From an uncultured Clostridia bacterium (GTDB lineage Bacteria; Bacillota; Clostridia; Oscillospirales; Acutalibacteraceae): a DNA stretch of 64,000 nt. Under the pieces are notes generated by a model. The model was not told the DNA's origin and ran no database searches. It saw nothing but the letters and a program-made list of their open reading frames with translations. The stretch spans positions 62,001 to 126,000 of the forward strand of contig CALEII010000066.1 in assembly GCA_937876205.1 (NCBI GenBank). The letters are read 5' to 3'. A program made the position numbers and the translations under genes. The stretch's first letter is position 1, and every line of letters begins with the position of its first letter. Positions 1 to 7,653 of the stretch are shown piece after piece.

Positions 1-1109
1 AGCCATTCCGCCTCGACATAGTATGTGTCGTCGATAACAGAAACCCTGAAGCCTGTGTTCTTTTTCTTTTCGAGCATTTCCATAGGAATGGGCTCTGCTT
101 CATACTGCTTGATGGGAGGAAGTGTAGCAAGCATTGCCGCTGCTGCATTTACAACCTCCTGAGTACCCTCAAGAATAGGTGCACAGATTTCAAAATACTG
201 TAAGCCTTTGCTTTCAATATAGTTTCTGAATTCCTCTCTCTGCTCGTCAGTTGCCATATCGATTTTGTTACCTGCGACAATCTGAGGACACTTTGAAAGC
301 TCTTCATTGAATACAACAAGTTCCTTGTTGATTGTTTCAAAGTCTTCAATGGGGTTTCTGCCCTCACTTCCTGCAACGTCAACAACGTGTATGAGCATAC
401 GGCATCTTTCAACGTGACGCAGGAATGCGTGGCCGAGGCCTGCACCTTCACCCGCACCTTCAATCAGACCGGGGATATCAGCCATAACGAATGAGCTTTC
501 GGGACCCATTCTCACGACACCTAAAACGGGTGTGATTGTCGTAAAATGATAGTCAGCAATAATGGGCTTTGCTTCACTTACAACGGAAACAAGAGTTGAC
601 TTGCCTACATTGGGGAAACCGATGAGTCCCACGTCTGCAAGGAGTTTCAGTTCAAGGATAACTTCCCATTCTTCGCCGGGGACACCGTCTTTTGCAAAAC
701 GGGGAGTCTGACGGGTGGGAGTTGCAAAATGAGAGTTGCCCCAACCGCCTTTACCGCCCTTTGCGGCAATGAAAGGCTCGTCCGAGGACATATCGGCAAT
801 AACAACTCCGCTTTCAGCTTCACGGATTATTGTACCGCGGGGGACTCTGATTATAAGGTCCTGACCCTTTTTGCCGTTTTTACGGGAGCCTGAACCGTTC
901 TGACCGCTTTCGGCTGTGTATTTTCTTTTGTAACGGAAATCGGCAAGTGTTGAAAGGTTTGTGTCAACCTTAAAGACAATGTCGCCGCCTTTTCCGCCGT
1001 CACCACCGTCGGGACCGCCCGATGCAACATATTTTTCTCTGTGGAACGCAACGGCACCGTTACCGCCGTTACCTGCCTTTATTTTTATTTTTGCTTTATC
1101 AACAAACAT
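1..1109 (-). CDS. obg: GTPase Obg/CgtA, 3' end cut by window edge
   Basis: Ribosome-associated GTPase acting in late 50S assembly and stress control. About 369 residues are visible. The glycine-rich Obg fold comes first (residues 1-158, with NGGNG, GGPDGGDGG and GGKGGWGN stretches). The G domain follows with the P-loop GFPNVGKS, switch threonines in DYHFTT, the G3 motif DIPGLIEGAG and the G4 motif NKID. The C-terminal OCT domain begins and is then cut off by the window edge, so the gene is partial for a technical reason rather than broken. The start ATG at 1107-1109 follows a GAGGT site. The gene runs leftward and diverges from the C39 remnant. Confidence 0.97.
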   Translation of the reverse strand, partial: MFVDKAKIKIKAGNGGNGAVAFHREKYVASGGPDGGDGGKGGDIVFKVDTNLSTLADFRYKRKYTAESGQNGSGSRKNGKKGQDLIIRVPRGTIIREAESGVVIADMSSDEPFIAAKGGKGGWGNSHFATPTRQTPRFAKDGVPGEEWEVILELKLLADVGLIGFPNVGKSTLVSVVSEAKPIIADYHFTTITPVLGVVRMGPESSFVMADIPGLIEGAGEGAGLGHAFLRHVERCRMLIHVVDVAGSEGRNPIEDFETINKELVVFNEELSKCPQIVAGNKIDMATDEQREEFRNYIESKGLQYFEICAPILEGTQEVVNAAAAMLATLPPIKQYEAEPIPMEMLEKKKNTGFRVSVIDDTYYVEAEW

Positions 1110-1219
1110 ACTTTATACCTCGTAGTTTTATGTTTACATAATTAATCATTATAAGTATAACATATATTATTTAAAATATAAATAGGGAAAATTAAATTTT
1201 TACAAAAATTTGTGCTATA

Positions 1220-1697
1220 ATGTGTAATGCACCGTATATATCGGACGGTATATGGTACAGCAGTAACCCTGATATGGTTTTTTTAGGGGAGCCTGAAAGT
1301 GAATACGGATGGGGAATATGGGCGAAAGGTCTTGCAAGAAGCATAAATTATTTCTTTGACGAAATCGGAATTAAGGCAGATGCTGTATATTCCTGCTCAG
1401 ACACACTGGATAATCTGTGCTTCAGATACATCCGAAATAATATCCCTGTTATAGTGTGGTGTACCATGGATATGGCAGAGCCTTACAGGAACATAAGTCC
1501 CCGTATCGAAAACAGTGCAGACAGCTTTACATGGATAAGTCCCAATCACTGTATGGTTCTTGTGGGATATGATGCAACAGGCTATTATTTCAATGACCCC
1601 TATGACAGGCGAATGCCGAAAATTCGGGAAAACGGAGTCTCAGACAGCTTTCAGTGCCAACAATTCTCAGTCCGTTGTTATTGTCACAGATAATTAA
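1220..1697 (+). pseudogene. Decayed C39-type (papain-fold) peptidase remnant
   Basis: The remnant resembles the C-terminal two thirds of the Peptidase_C39_2 family. It keeps YGWGIWAKGLA, a PVIVWCTMDMA strand, the histidine motif NHCMVLVGYD and YYFNDPY. The N-terminal part that should carry the catalytic cysteine is missing, and the 110 bases upstream do not encode it. After the codons for NDPY (about 1604) the frame is shifted by one base. The open frame ends in unrelated residues at 1693, whereas the neighbouring frame continues as a typical family tail (SQSVVIVTDN) and stops at 1695-1697. Loss of the nucleophile together with a frameshift indicates a pseudogene. An extended -10 (TGCTATAAT) lies just upstream. 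Confidence 0.75.
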
Positions 1698-1779
1698 TTC
1701 ATAAATTTCCTTTTAACTCTTGCATTTTCTTTTATGAAGTTGTAAAATAATCTGTAGATTATTGAAAGGAAAGTGTAAA

Positions 1780-2352
1780 ATGAAAAAGTTTATTGTTGAA
1801 ACATCTGCAAGACACGTTCATGTATCACGTGAAGACCTTGATATTCTCTTCGGTGAAGGCTATGAACTCACAGTTAAGAAGGAACTCTCACAGCCCGGTC
1901 AGTATGTAACTAACGAAAGAGTTGCTGTTGTAGGTCCTAAGAGTCAGTTCCCTGCAGTTTCAATCCTCGGTCCTGTAAGACCTGCTACTCAGGTTGAAAT
2001 TTCAGCTACAGACGCAAGAACAATCGGCGTTGTTGCTCCTATCAGAGAATCAGGCGACACAGCTGAATCAGGCTGTTGCAAGCTTGTAGGTCCCAAGGGT
2101 GAAGTTGAACTCAAGGACGGCGTTATCGTTGCTAAGAGACATATCCACATGACAACTGCTGATGCTGCAGAGCTTCAGGTTGCTGACAAGGACGTTGTTA
2201 ACGTAAAGATTGAAACAGAAGGCAGAAGCCTTGTATTCGGTGATGTTGTTGTAAGAGTTAATGATAACTTCGGCCTTGCAATGCATATCGATACAGACGA
2301 AGCAAATGCTTGCTCTGCAACTCCCTCAACAATGGGCGAAATCGTTAAATAA
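1780..2352 (+). CDS. pduL: Phosphate propanoyl/acetyltransferase, PduL type
   Basis: PduL converts acyl-CoA and phosphate into acyl phosphate and CoA, replacing the unrelated Pta. The 190-residue protein has two PduL repeats, and each begins with a zinc-binding histidine motif (ARHVHVS near residue 9 and AKRHIHM near 124). The ATG at 1780 is preferred because GAAAGGAAAG lies 7 bases upstream; a TTG at 1762 would sit before that site. The protein starts directly with the fold, without the N-terminal amphipathic tail that directs PduL into microcompartments, and no shell genes are nearby. It is therefore probably a cytosolic phosphotransacetylase working with an acetate kinase encoded elsewhere. 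Confidence 0.93.
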   Translation: MKKFIVETSARHVHVSREDLDILFGEGYELTVKKELSQPGQYVTNERVAVVGPKSQFPAVSILGPVRPATQVEISATDARTIGVVAPIRESGDTAESGCCKLVGPKGEVELKDGVIVAKRHIHMTTADAAELQVADKDVVNVKIETEGRSLVFGDVVVRVNDNFGLAMHIDTDEANACSATPSTMGEIVK

Positions 2353-2367
2353 TTTTTTTAACATAAT

Positions 2368-2398
2368 AAAGCAGGTACTTTTACGGTACCTGCTTTTT
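2368..2398. terminator. Bidirectional terminator between pduL and chrA
   Basis: GCAGGTAC (2371-2378) pairs with GTACCTGC (2386-2393) around a 7-base loop, flanked by A and T runs. It lies between two convergent genes and can serve both strands. Confidence 0.85.
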
Positions 2399-2403
2399 GT
2401 AAT

Positions 2404-2976
2404 TTATATAGGTAAATTCAGCGCATATCCTGAGATTATTCCCACAACAGCAGAAATGACAATTATCAGAATCGGGTGCGCTTTTTTGAATGCCAGCACT
2501 GACATAACTGCAAACAGCACAAGAGATATATAAAATTCTACGCTTGTAAATATTTCAAGTGAAAAGCCATCGGGCACAAAAACTATCAGCGCCATTGACA
2601 CAACTGCAGATGCGATAAGACCAACTGCGGCAGGCTTGAGACCTGACATAGCACCCTTTACATATTTGTTCTTCTTGAATTGTTCAAAGAGCTTTGCAAC
2701 AATCAGAATAACGATAAATGACGGCATAACAACGCCCAGTGTTGAGCATACTCCGCCAAGAAGTCCGCCCATCTGCGTGCCTACATACGTTGCCATATTT
2801 ATTGCAAAGGGACCGGGTGTGCTTTCGCTGACAGCAATGAAGTTTATAAGGTCTTCCATTGCAATCCAGTTGTGTGCAATAACCTCTTCCTGAATCAGGG
2901 GGAGCATCGCATATCCGCCGCCGAAGGTGAAAAGGCCTATTTTAAAGAAAGTATAAAACAGTTCCCAATAAATCAT
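2404..2976 (-). CDS. chrA: Chromate transporter family subunit (second of a pair)
   Basis: A 190-residue integral membrane protein of the CHR family. It carries the family signature FTFGGGYAMLPLI near residue 18 and the ESTPGPFAINMATYVG motif near residue 50, followed by about five hydrophobic segments. It is a half-length (single-domain) CHR protein; such proteins normally occur as two adjacent genes forming a heterodimer, and here its ATG overlaps the stop of the upstream partner by 4 bases. The family exports chromate in some bacteria, but the substrate in gut Clostridia is unproven. AAAGGAG lies 8 bases before the start. Confidence 0.9.
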   Translation of the reverse strand: MIYWELFYTFFKIGLFTFGGGYAMLPLIQEEVIAHNWIAMEDLINFIAVSESTPGPFAINMATYVGTQMGGLLGGVCSTLGVVMPSFIVILIVAKLFEQFKKNKYVKGAMSGLKPAAVGLIASAVVSMALIVFVPDGFSLEIFTSVEFYISLVLFAVMSVLAFKKAHPILIIVISAVVGIISGYALNLPI

Positions 2977-3533
2977 TTCTGTTTCTCCTTTCTCTCTGTT
3001 ATTACTGATGTCACAATACCGAATATCGCACTGCCTGCAATCACAAATAATACATTAAGGTCAGTAAATACCGACAGAACAAAAGAAACAGCAACAATGA
3101 TGTATGGTATAACTGATTTCTTTACTTTTCTGAACATAGTCCACAAAGACTTGAGTATCAGTGCAAGAACACCTGCACGGATGCCGAAAAATGCGTACTG
3201 TACAGCCTTGATATCACTGAATTGCTGAAGAAGGAGTGAAATAATTGAAATAATGATATAAGAGGGGAGTACAACACCGAATGTTGAACAGAATGAGCCC
3301 CAGAAGCCTGCAACCTTGTAGCCTACAAAGGTTGCTGAATTGATTGCGATGGGGCCGGGGGTTGACTCGGCAATTGCAATAATTTCAAGAATATCATCGT
3401 CAGAAATCCATTTGTGTTTTTCTACCGTTTCTCTCTGAATTAACGGAATCATAGCGTATCCACCGCCGAATGTGAACGCACCGATTCTGAGAAAAGTCAG
3501 AAGCAATGTCAGGCATCTTTTTGCTTTTTCCAT
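2973..3533 (-). CDS. chrA: Chromate transporter family subunit (first of a pair)
   Basis: A 186-residue half-length CHR protein with the same signatures as its downstream partner (FTFGGGYAMIPLI, AESTPGPIAINSATFVG) and several membrane segments. The ATG at 3531-3533 is chosen because AAGGAGAT sits 7 bases upstream; the frame stays open to 3587 without a better site. The overlap of 4 bases with the next gene suggests translational coupling and equal production of both subunits. A good promoter lies about 30 bases upstream. Confidence 0.9.
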   Translation of the reverse strand: MEKAKRCLTLLLTFLRIGAFTFGGGYAMIPLIQRETVEKHKWISDDDILEIIAIAESTPGPIAINSATFVGYKVAGFWGSFCSTFGVVLPSYIIISIISLLLQQFSDIKAVQYAFFGIRAGVLALILKSLWTMFRKVKKSVIPYIIVAVSFVLSVFTDLNVLFVIAGSAIFGIVTSVITERKEKQK

Positions 3534-3563
3534 ATTTTTTATCTCCTTTAAAATATCTAAGCT

Positions 3564-3592
3564 AGTATAACAAATATTGTAATACAAATCAA
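3564..3592 (-). promoter_or_regulatory. Promoter of the chrA pair
   Basis: On the minus strand TTGATT (3587-3592), a 17-base spacer and TATACT (3564-3569) form a sigma-A-type promoter upstream of the first chrA gene. Confidence 0.65.
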
Positions 3593-3645
3593 TATCAATA
3601 TTTCATAATAAATCAGACACTATATAATAATGAGTAATATGCTTC

Positions 3646-3674
3646 TTGACAAAAGTGATGATTTATCGTAAAAT
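3646..3674 (+). promoter_or_regulatory. Promoter of uxuA-eda
   Basis: TTGACA (3646-3651), a 17-base spacer and TAAAAT (3669-3674) lie 38 bases before the uxuA start codon. Confidence 0.75.
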
Positions 3675-3711
3675 TTATAATGTATAATTTTGAATACAAA
3701 GGACTGATACT

Positions 3712-4764
3712 ATGAAACTTTCTTTCCGTTGGTATGGCAAGGATGACAAAATCACATTACAGCACATCAGACAGATTCCCGGTATGGATTCCGTTGTTAC
3801 TGCCGTTTACGATGTTCCCGTAGGCGAAGTCTGGAGCCGTGAAAGCATCGCAGAACTCAAGAAGATGACTGAAGATGCAGGTCTGAAGTTCGATGTGATC
3901 GAGAGTGTTCCCGTTCACGAAGACATCAAGCTCGGTAAACCCACCCGTGAGAAATATATTGAAAATTATTGCGAAAATATAAGAAGACTCGGTGAAGCAG
4001 GTGTTAAATGTATATGCTATAACTTTATGCCTGTGTTTGACTGGACAAGAACTCAGCTTGACCACGTCCTTCCCGACGGCTCAACATCACTTGTTTATTA
4101 TCAGGAGCAGGTTGATAAGGTTGACCCTCTCAAGAGTGATTCTGACCTTACTCTTCCCGGTTGGGACGCAAGCTATACAAGAGATGAGCTTGCTTCTGTT
4201 GTCTCTCAGTACAACGCTATGACAGAGGATGACCTCTGGGACAATCTTCAGTATTTCCTTGAAAAAATTATCCCCGTTGCTGCTGAGTGTGACATAAATA
4301 TGGCTATTCACGAGGATGATCCCTGCTGGAGTATCTTCGGTCTTCCCAGAATCATTACCGACGAAAAGAATCTTGACCGTTTCCTTTCACTTGTTGATGA
4401 TTCACACAACGGTATCACACTTTGTGTCGGTTCTCTGGGCTGTTCCTGCAAGAATGATGTTGTAGCAATGGCAGAGAAGTATGCAAAAATGGGCAGAGTG
4501 CATTTTGTTCATATGCGTAATGTGGCAGTTCTTGAAAACGGATTTGAAGAGAGAGCACATCTTTCATCCTGCGGAAGCATTGATATGTATGCCGTTATGA
4601 AGGCTCTTCACGACAACGGCTTCAGAGGCTATGTCAGACCTGACCACGGCAGAATGATATGGGGTGAAACAGGCAGACCCGGTTACGGTCTGTTTGACAG
4701 AGCACTCGGTGCAACATATCTAAACGGTCTGTGGGAAGCAATCGAAAAGGCAAGTAAGGAGTAA
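3712..4764 (+). CDS. uxuA: Mannonate dehydratase
   Basis: UxuA dehydrates D-mannonate to 2-keto-3-deoxygluconate in the hexuronate (glucuronate) pathway. The 350-residue protein begins with the family's SFRWYG motif and keeps conserved stretches such as ICYNFMPVFDWTRT, AIHEDDP and HMRNV, consistent with a TIM-barrel metal enzyme. It is followed after 5 bases by a KDPG aldolase, so the pair covers the entry and exit of the 2-keto-3-deoxygluconate branch. The reductase (uxuB), isomerase (uxaC) and kinase (kdgK) are not in this window. The ATG is preceded by an AAAGGA site. Confidence 0.95.
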   Translation: MKLSFRWYGKDDKITLQHIRQIPGMDSVVTAVYDVPVGEVWSRESIAELKKMTEDAGLKFDVIESVPVHEDIKLGKPTREKYIENYCENIRRLGEAGVKCICYNFMPVFDWTRTQLDHVLPDGSTSLVYYQEQVDKVDPLKSDSDLTLPGWDASYTRDELASVVSQYNAMTEDDLWDNLQYFLEKIIPVAAECDINMAIHEDDPCWSIFGLPRIITDEKNLDRFLSLVDDSHNGITLCVGSLGCSCKNDVVAMAEKYAKMGRVHFVHMRNVAVLENGFEERAHLSSCGSIDMYAVMKALHDNGFRGYVRPDHGRMIWGETGRPGYGLFDRALGATYLNGLWEAIEKASKE

Positions 4765-4769
4765 TTGAA

Positions 4770-5729
4770 ATGAATGAAATTCTTAAAGAAATAGGCAAAA
4801 TCGGTATTGTTCCTGTTGTTAAGCTTGATAATGCAAAGGATGCCGTACCTCTTGCAAAGGCTCTTATAAACGGTGGTCTGCCCTGTGCTGAGGTTACATT
4901 CAGGACAGCAGCTGCTGAGGAAGCAATTGCTCTTATGACAAAGGAATTCCCCGAGATGCTTGTCGGTGCGGGAACTGTCCTTACAACTGAGCAGGTTGAC
5001 AAGGCTGTGAATGCAGGTGCAAAATTTATTGTCACACCGGGTTTCAATGAAAAGGTTGTTAAATACTGTGTTGATAAGAACATCCCTATCACACCCGGTT
5101 GCCCATCAACATCTGATATTGAAGCAGCACTTGCTCTGGGGCTTGATGTTGTTAAATTCTTTCCTGCAGAGAATCTCGGCGGTATCAATATGATAAAAGC
5201 TCTCGCAGCTCCTTATGTCGGTGTTAAGTTTATGCCCACAGGCGGCATCAATGCAAAGAATATCAATTCTTATCTTGACTGTGATAAGATTCTTGCCTGC
5301 GGCGGCAGCTGGATGGTTAAGGATACTCTTATCAATGAAGGTAAGTTTGATGAAATCGAGGCTCTTACAAAAGAGGCTGTTGCTAATATGCTCGGTTTCA
5401 GACTTGCACATCTTGCTATCAATTGTGAAGACGAAGCAAAGGCAAAGGCAACTGCTGATATGTTCACTATGGCATTCAATTTCTCACAGAGAGAGATTCC
5501 CGTAAGCTACTTCTGTACTGATGAAATCGAAGTTATGAAATATAACGGCAGAGGTACAATGGGTCACATTGCTGTAAAAACAAACTATATGGATAAGGCT
5601 GTTGCTTATCTTGAAAGAAAAGGTATTGCCCTTGATTATGAATCAGCACAGTATGACGCAAAGGGTAATATGACATTTATATATCTTCAAGAAGAATTCG
5701 GCGGCTTTGCTGTTCATCTTTGTCTGTAA
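4770..5729 (+). CDS. eda: KDPG/KHG aldolase with C-terminal VOC-like domain
   Basis: Class I aldolase that splits 2-keto-3-deoxy-6-phosphogluconate into pyruvate and glyceraldehyde 3-phosphate. Residues 1-205 form the Eda barrel, with the glutamate in AEVTFRT, the GAGTVLT loop, PGCPSTSD and the Schiff-base lysine in VVKFFPAE. Single-domain Eda proteins are about 210 residues, whereas this one has 319. The extra 110 residues (from LGFRLAHLAI) have the beta-alpha-beta pattern of the glyoxalase/VOC fold (GHIAVKTNYMDKAVAYLERKG). There is no stop or frameshift at the junction. The role of the tail is unknown; it could bind a metal or a sugar acid. It lies in one operon with uxuA. Confidence 0.92.
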   Translation: MNEILKEIGKIGIVPVVKLDNAKDAVPLAKALINGGLPCAEVTFRTAAAEEAIALMTKEFPEMLVGAGTVLTTEQVDKAVNAGAKFIVTPGFNEKVVKYCVDKNIPITPGCPSTSDIEAALALGLDVVKFFPAENLGGINMIKALAAPYVGVKFMPTGGINAKNINSYLDCDKILACGGSWMVKDTLINEGKFDEIEALTKEAVANMLGFRLAHLAINCEDEAKAKATADMFTMAFNFSQREIPVSYFCTDEIEVMKYNGRGTMGHIAVKTNYMDKAVAYLERKGIALDYESAQYDAKGNMTFIYLQEEFGGFAVHLCL

Positions 5730-5740
5730 ATAAGTGTCTT

Positions 5741-5769
5741 AGAGTCTGTCTTCGGACAGACTTTTTTTG
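5741..5769 (+). terminator. Terminator of uxuA-eda
   Basis: AGTCTGTC and GACAGACT pair around a stable UUCG tetraloop (5743-5762), followed by seven T. Confidence 0.93.
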
Positions 5770-5812
5770 TTTTTATTTTATAAAATAATATAAATTTCAG
5801 CACATAAATATA

Positions 5813-5841
5813 TTGATTATGTTGTATTGTTATGTTATAAT
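5813..5841 (+). promoter_or_regulatory. Promoter of the MFS-LRR gene pair
   Basis: TTGATT (5813-5818), a 17-base spacer and a perfect TATAAT (5836-5841) precede the permease gene by 32 bases. Confidence 0.75.
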
Positions 5842-5872
5842 TATAAAAATATTATAAAGGAGGATGATTACA

Positions 5873-7639
5873 ATGAGTGAAAAATTTGACAAAGCTGTCA
5901 CCACCGTAAAAAACTTTGCCACTGAAGTAAAAACTCATTGGAACACTCCGGCAGATGGTAAATATGTTCCTTATAAAGAGTATAAGGATGTAGTTATCGG
6001 TGTCGGTGCCAACTATACTGGGCATAAAACGCTTGAATATATCGGTTTCTTTTCAAGCTGTTTCCTTATTATGCACCATTACAAGCTGCCTTATCTTACA
6101 TTCTCGGTTATAGGTCTTCTTAATATGCCTCTTGGCTATATTACAGCCCTTATCTGGTGGTATGTCTGTGATAACCTCGGTTTTCTTCCAAAAAAGCAGG
6201 AAAGAAAGGTCTATTTTGTATACGGTCTTATGATGGCTTTCGGTATATCGACACTGTTGTTTGACTATTCAAGGCTGTTTGACCAATCGGGCACGTTTAT
6301 TACAATGCTTAACAGCTTTGAGGGTATGAATGCCACAGCTTGCTTCAAGACCTTCGGCACGCATTTCCTGTATTCGGGCTGGGTCGGCGCAAGAAATATT
6401 TTCTGGCGTAAAAAGCTTCTTCCCAAATACGGCAGATATAAGTATTCACTTTATTGTGATGTTGTACCAAAGTGTATAATGGTTTTCCTTATCGGCTGGC
6501 TTCCTGTATATAATATCCCCGATGTTGCCACCCGTGTATGGGTTGCAAACCTTCTTTTTGCTACATATAACGTATTCGGTTTCGGAAATGTTCTTGAAGA
6601 GTGTACAAAACGAATCAGCCCCAATCTTCAGGAAAGAATTCTTGTCAGAAGCTATCCTGTCAAGATTTCGCATATCTTCAATTCTATTCTTGCAATCATT
6701 CTCCCTGCAATTGTAGGTATGCTCCGTCACGAATGGGCAGATATCAACTTCTACAGATTTGTAATCCCAATTACTTTTACTGTTTCTGCCGCATTCACAA
6801 TGCTCCTCGCAGGCAGAATCAAGGAGAGAATTCCTCAGCCGCCGATTGAAAAGAAAGTACAGATTAAGTTCTGGGACGGTATGCTCGGCGTTCTTAAGAA
6901 TAAGTATCTGCTTATCAATACAATAGTCGGTCTTATTGACGCACTTGGTAACGGTATGCTGCCCTTTGCAACAATTCTTTATTTCTATACATTCCGTCTC
7001 AGTGGTCTGCCTTATTCACTTATTGTTGCACTGATTTCATTTGCAGGCACTCCGCCCGATCTTCTTTCACCGTATTTCCTTAAGAGATTTTCATACAAGC
7101 AGATTATGATATTCTATCAGCTCAGTCGTGCAATCGGTAACGGTATTATCGCTGTTGCTATGTGGACTCTTGGTGATAATCTTGCACTCTGCGGTACAAT
7201 CTGTATTATTGTTCTTTTCTTTATGGAAATGACAAAGACTGTTCCCACAACGGCAGGTCACGATATGGGTGTACGTATCAGCGACTATCAGATGTACCTT
7301 TCAGGTGAGCGTCTTGAAAGCTTCGGCGGTATTTTCGGTTGGTTTACCGGCCCCATCACATCATTTATAGGTCTTATTATTCCTATTTTCCTGCTCAAGT
7401 ACGGCTTCAACAGCAACTGGGAAATCCTGTTCTTTGACGGCTCAAGAAGAAATATTGTTGTTATTCCCATTATCATTGATGTTATAGGATTCTTCCTGAT
7501 GACGATTCCTTATCTGTTCTGGGATTATGATAACAGGAAGCAAAACCTTGTTATGGAAGTTCTCAAACGCCGTGCAGAGGTTACGGAAAAGAAGGCAGAA
7601 GAAGAAGGTAAATCAACTGCCGGCAGTTATAAAGGTTAA
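5873..7639 (+). CDS. Large MFS-type permease (sugar or glycoside porter-like)
   Basis: A 588-residue polytopic membrane protein with about 12 hydrophobic segments and charged cytoplasmic ends. The arrangement resembles the Major Facilitator Superfamily, possibly the glycoside-pentoside-hexuronide group; I cannot name the substrate. A basic loop (GRIKERIPQPPIEKK, near residue 325) separates the two halves, as expected in the fold. The ATG at 5873 is used because AAAGGAGG lies 9 bases upstream; an earlier ATG at 5864 overlaps that site. The next gene, a membrane LRR protein, begins 14 bases after the stop. The uronate genes just upstream make a sugar acid or an oligosaccharide plausible cargo, but they have their own terminator and promoter. 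Confidence 0.75.
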   Translation: MSEKFDKAVTTVKNFATEVKTHWNTPADGKYVPYKEYKDVVIGVGANYTGHKTLEYIGFFSSCFLIMHHYKLPYLTFSVIGLLNMPLGYITALIWWYVCDNLGFLPKKQERKVYFVYGLMMAFGISTLLFDYSRLFDQSGTFITMLNSFEGMNATACFKTFGTHFLYSGWVGARNIFWRKKLLPKYGRYKYSLYCDVVPKCIMVFLIGWLPVYNIPDVATRVWVANLLFATYNVFGFGNVLEECTKRISPNLQERILVRSYPVKISHIFNSILAIILPAIVGMLRHEWADINFYRFVIPITFTVSAAFTMLLAGRIKERIPQPPIEKKVQIKFWDGMLGVLKNKYLLINTIVGLIDALGNGMLPFATILYFYTFRLSGLPYSLIVALISFAGTPPDLLSPYFLKRFSYKQIMIFYQLSRAIGNGIIAVAMWTLGDNLALCGTICIIVLFFMEMTKTVPTTAGHDMGVRISDYQMYLSGERLESFGGIFGWFTGPITSFIGLIIPIFLLKYGFNSNWEILFFDGSRRNIVVIPIIIDVIGFFLMTIPYLFWDYDNRKQNLVMEVLKRRAEVTEKKAEEEGKSTAGSYKG

Positions 7640-7653
7640 AGGAGGTCAGTTTT

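Noticed and set aside
2973..3587. Longer start for the first chrA gene
   Set aside because: The ATG at 3533 has AAGGAGAT at good distance and the family begins there; the extra 18 residues would overlap that site and the promoter spacing.
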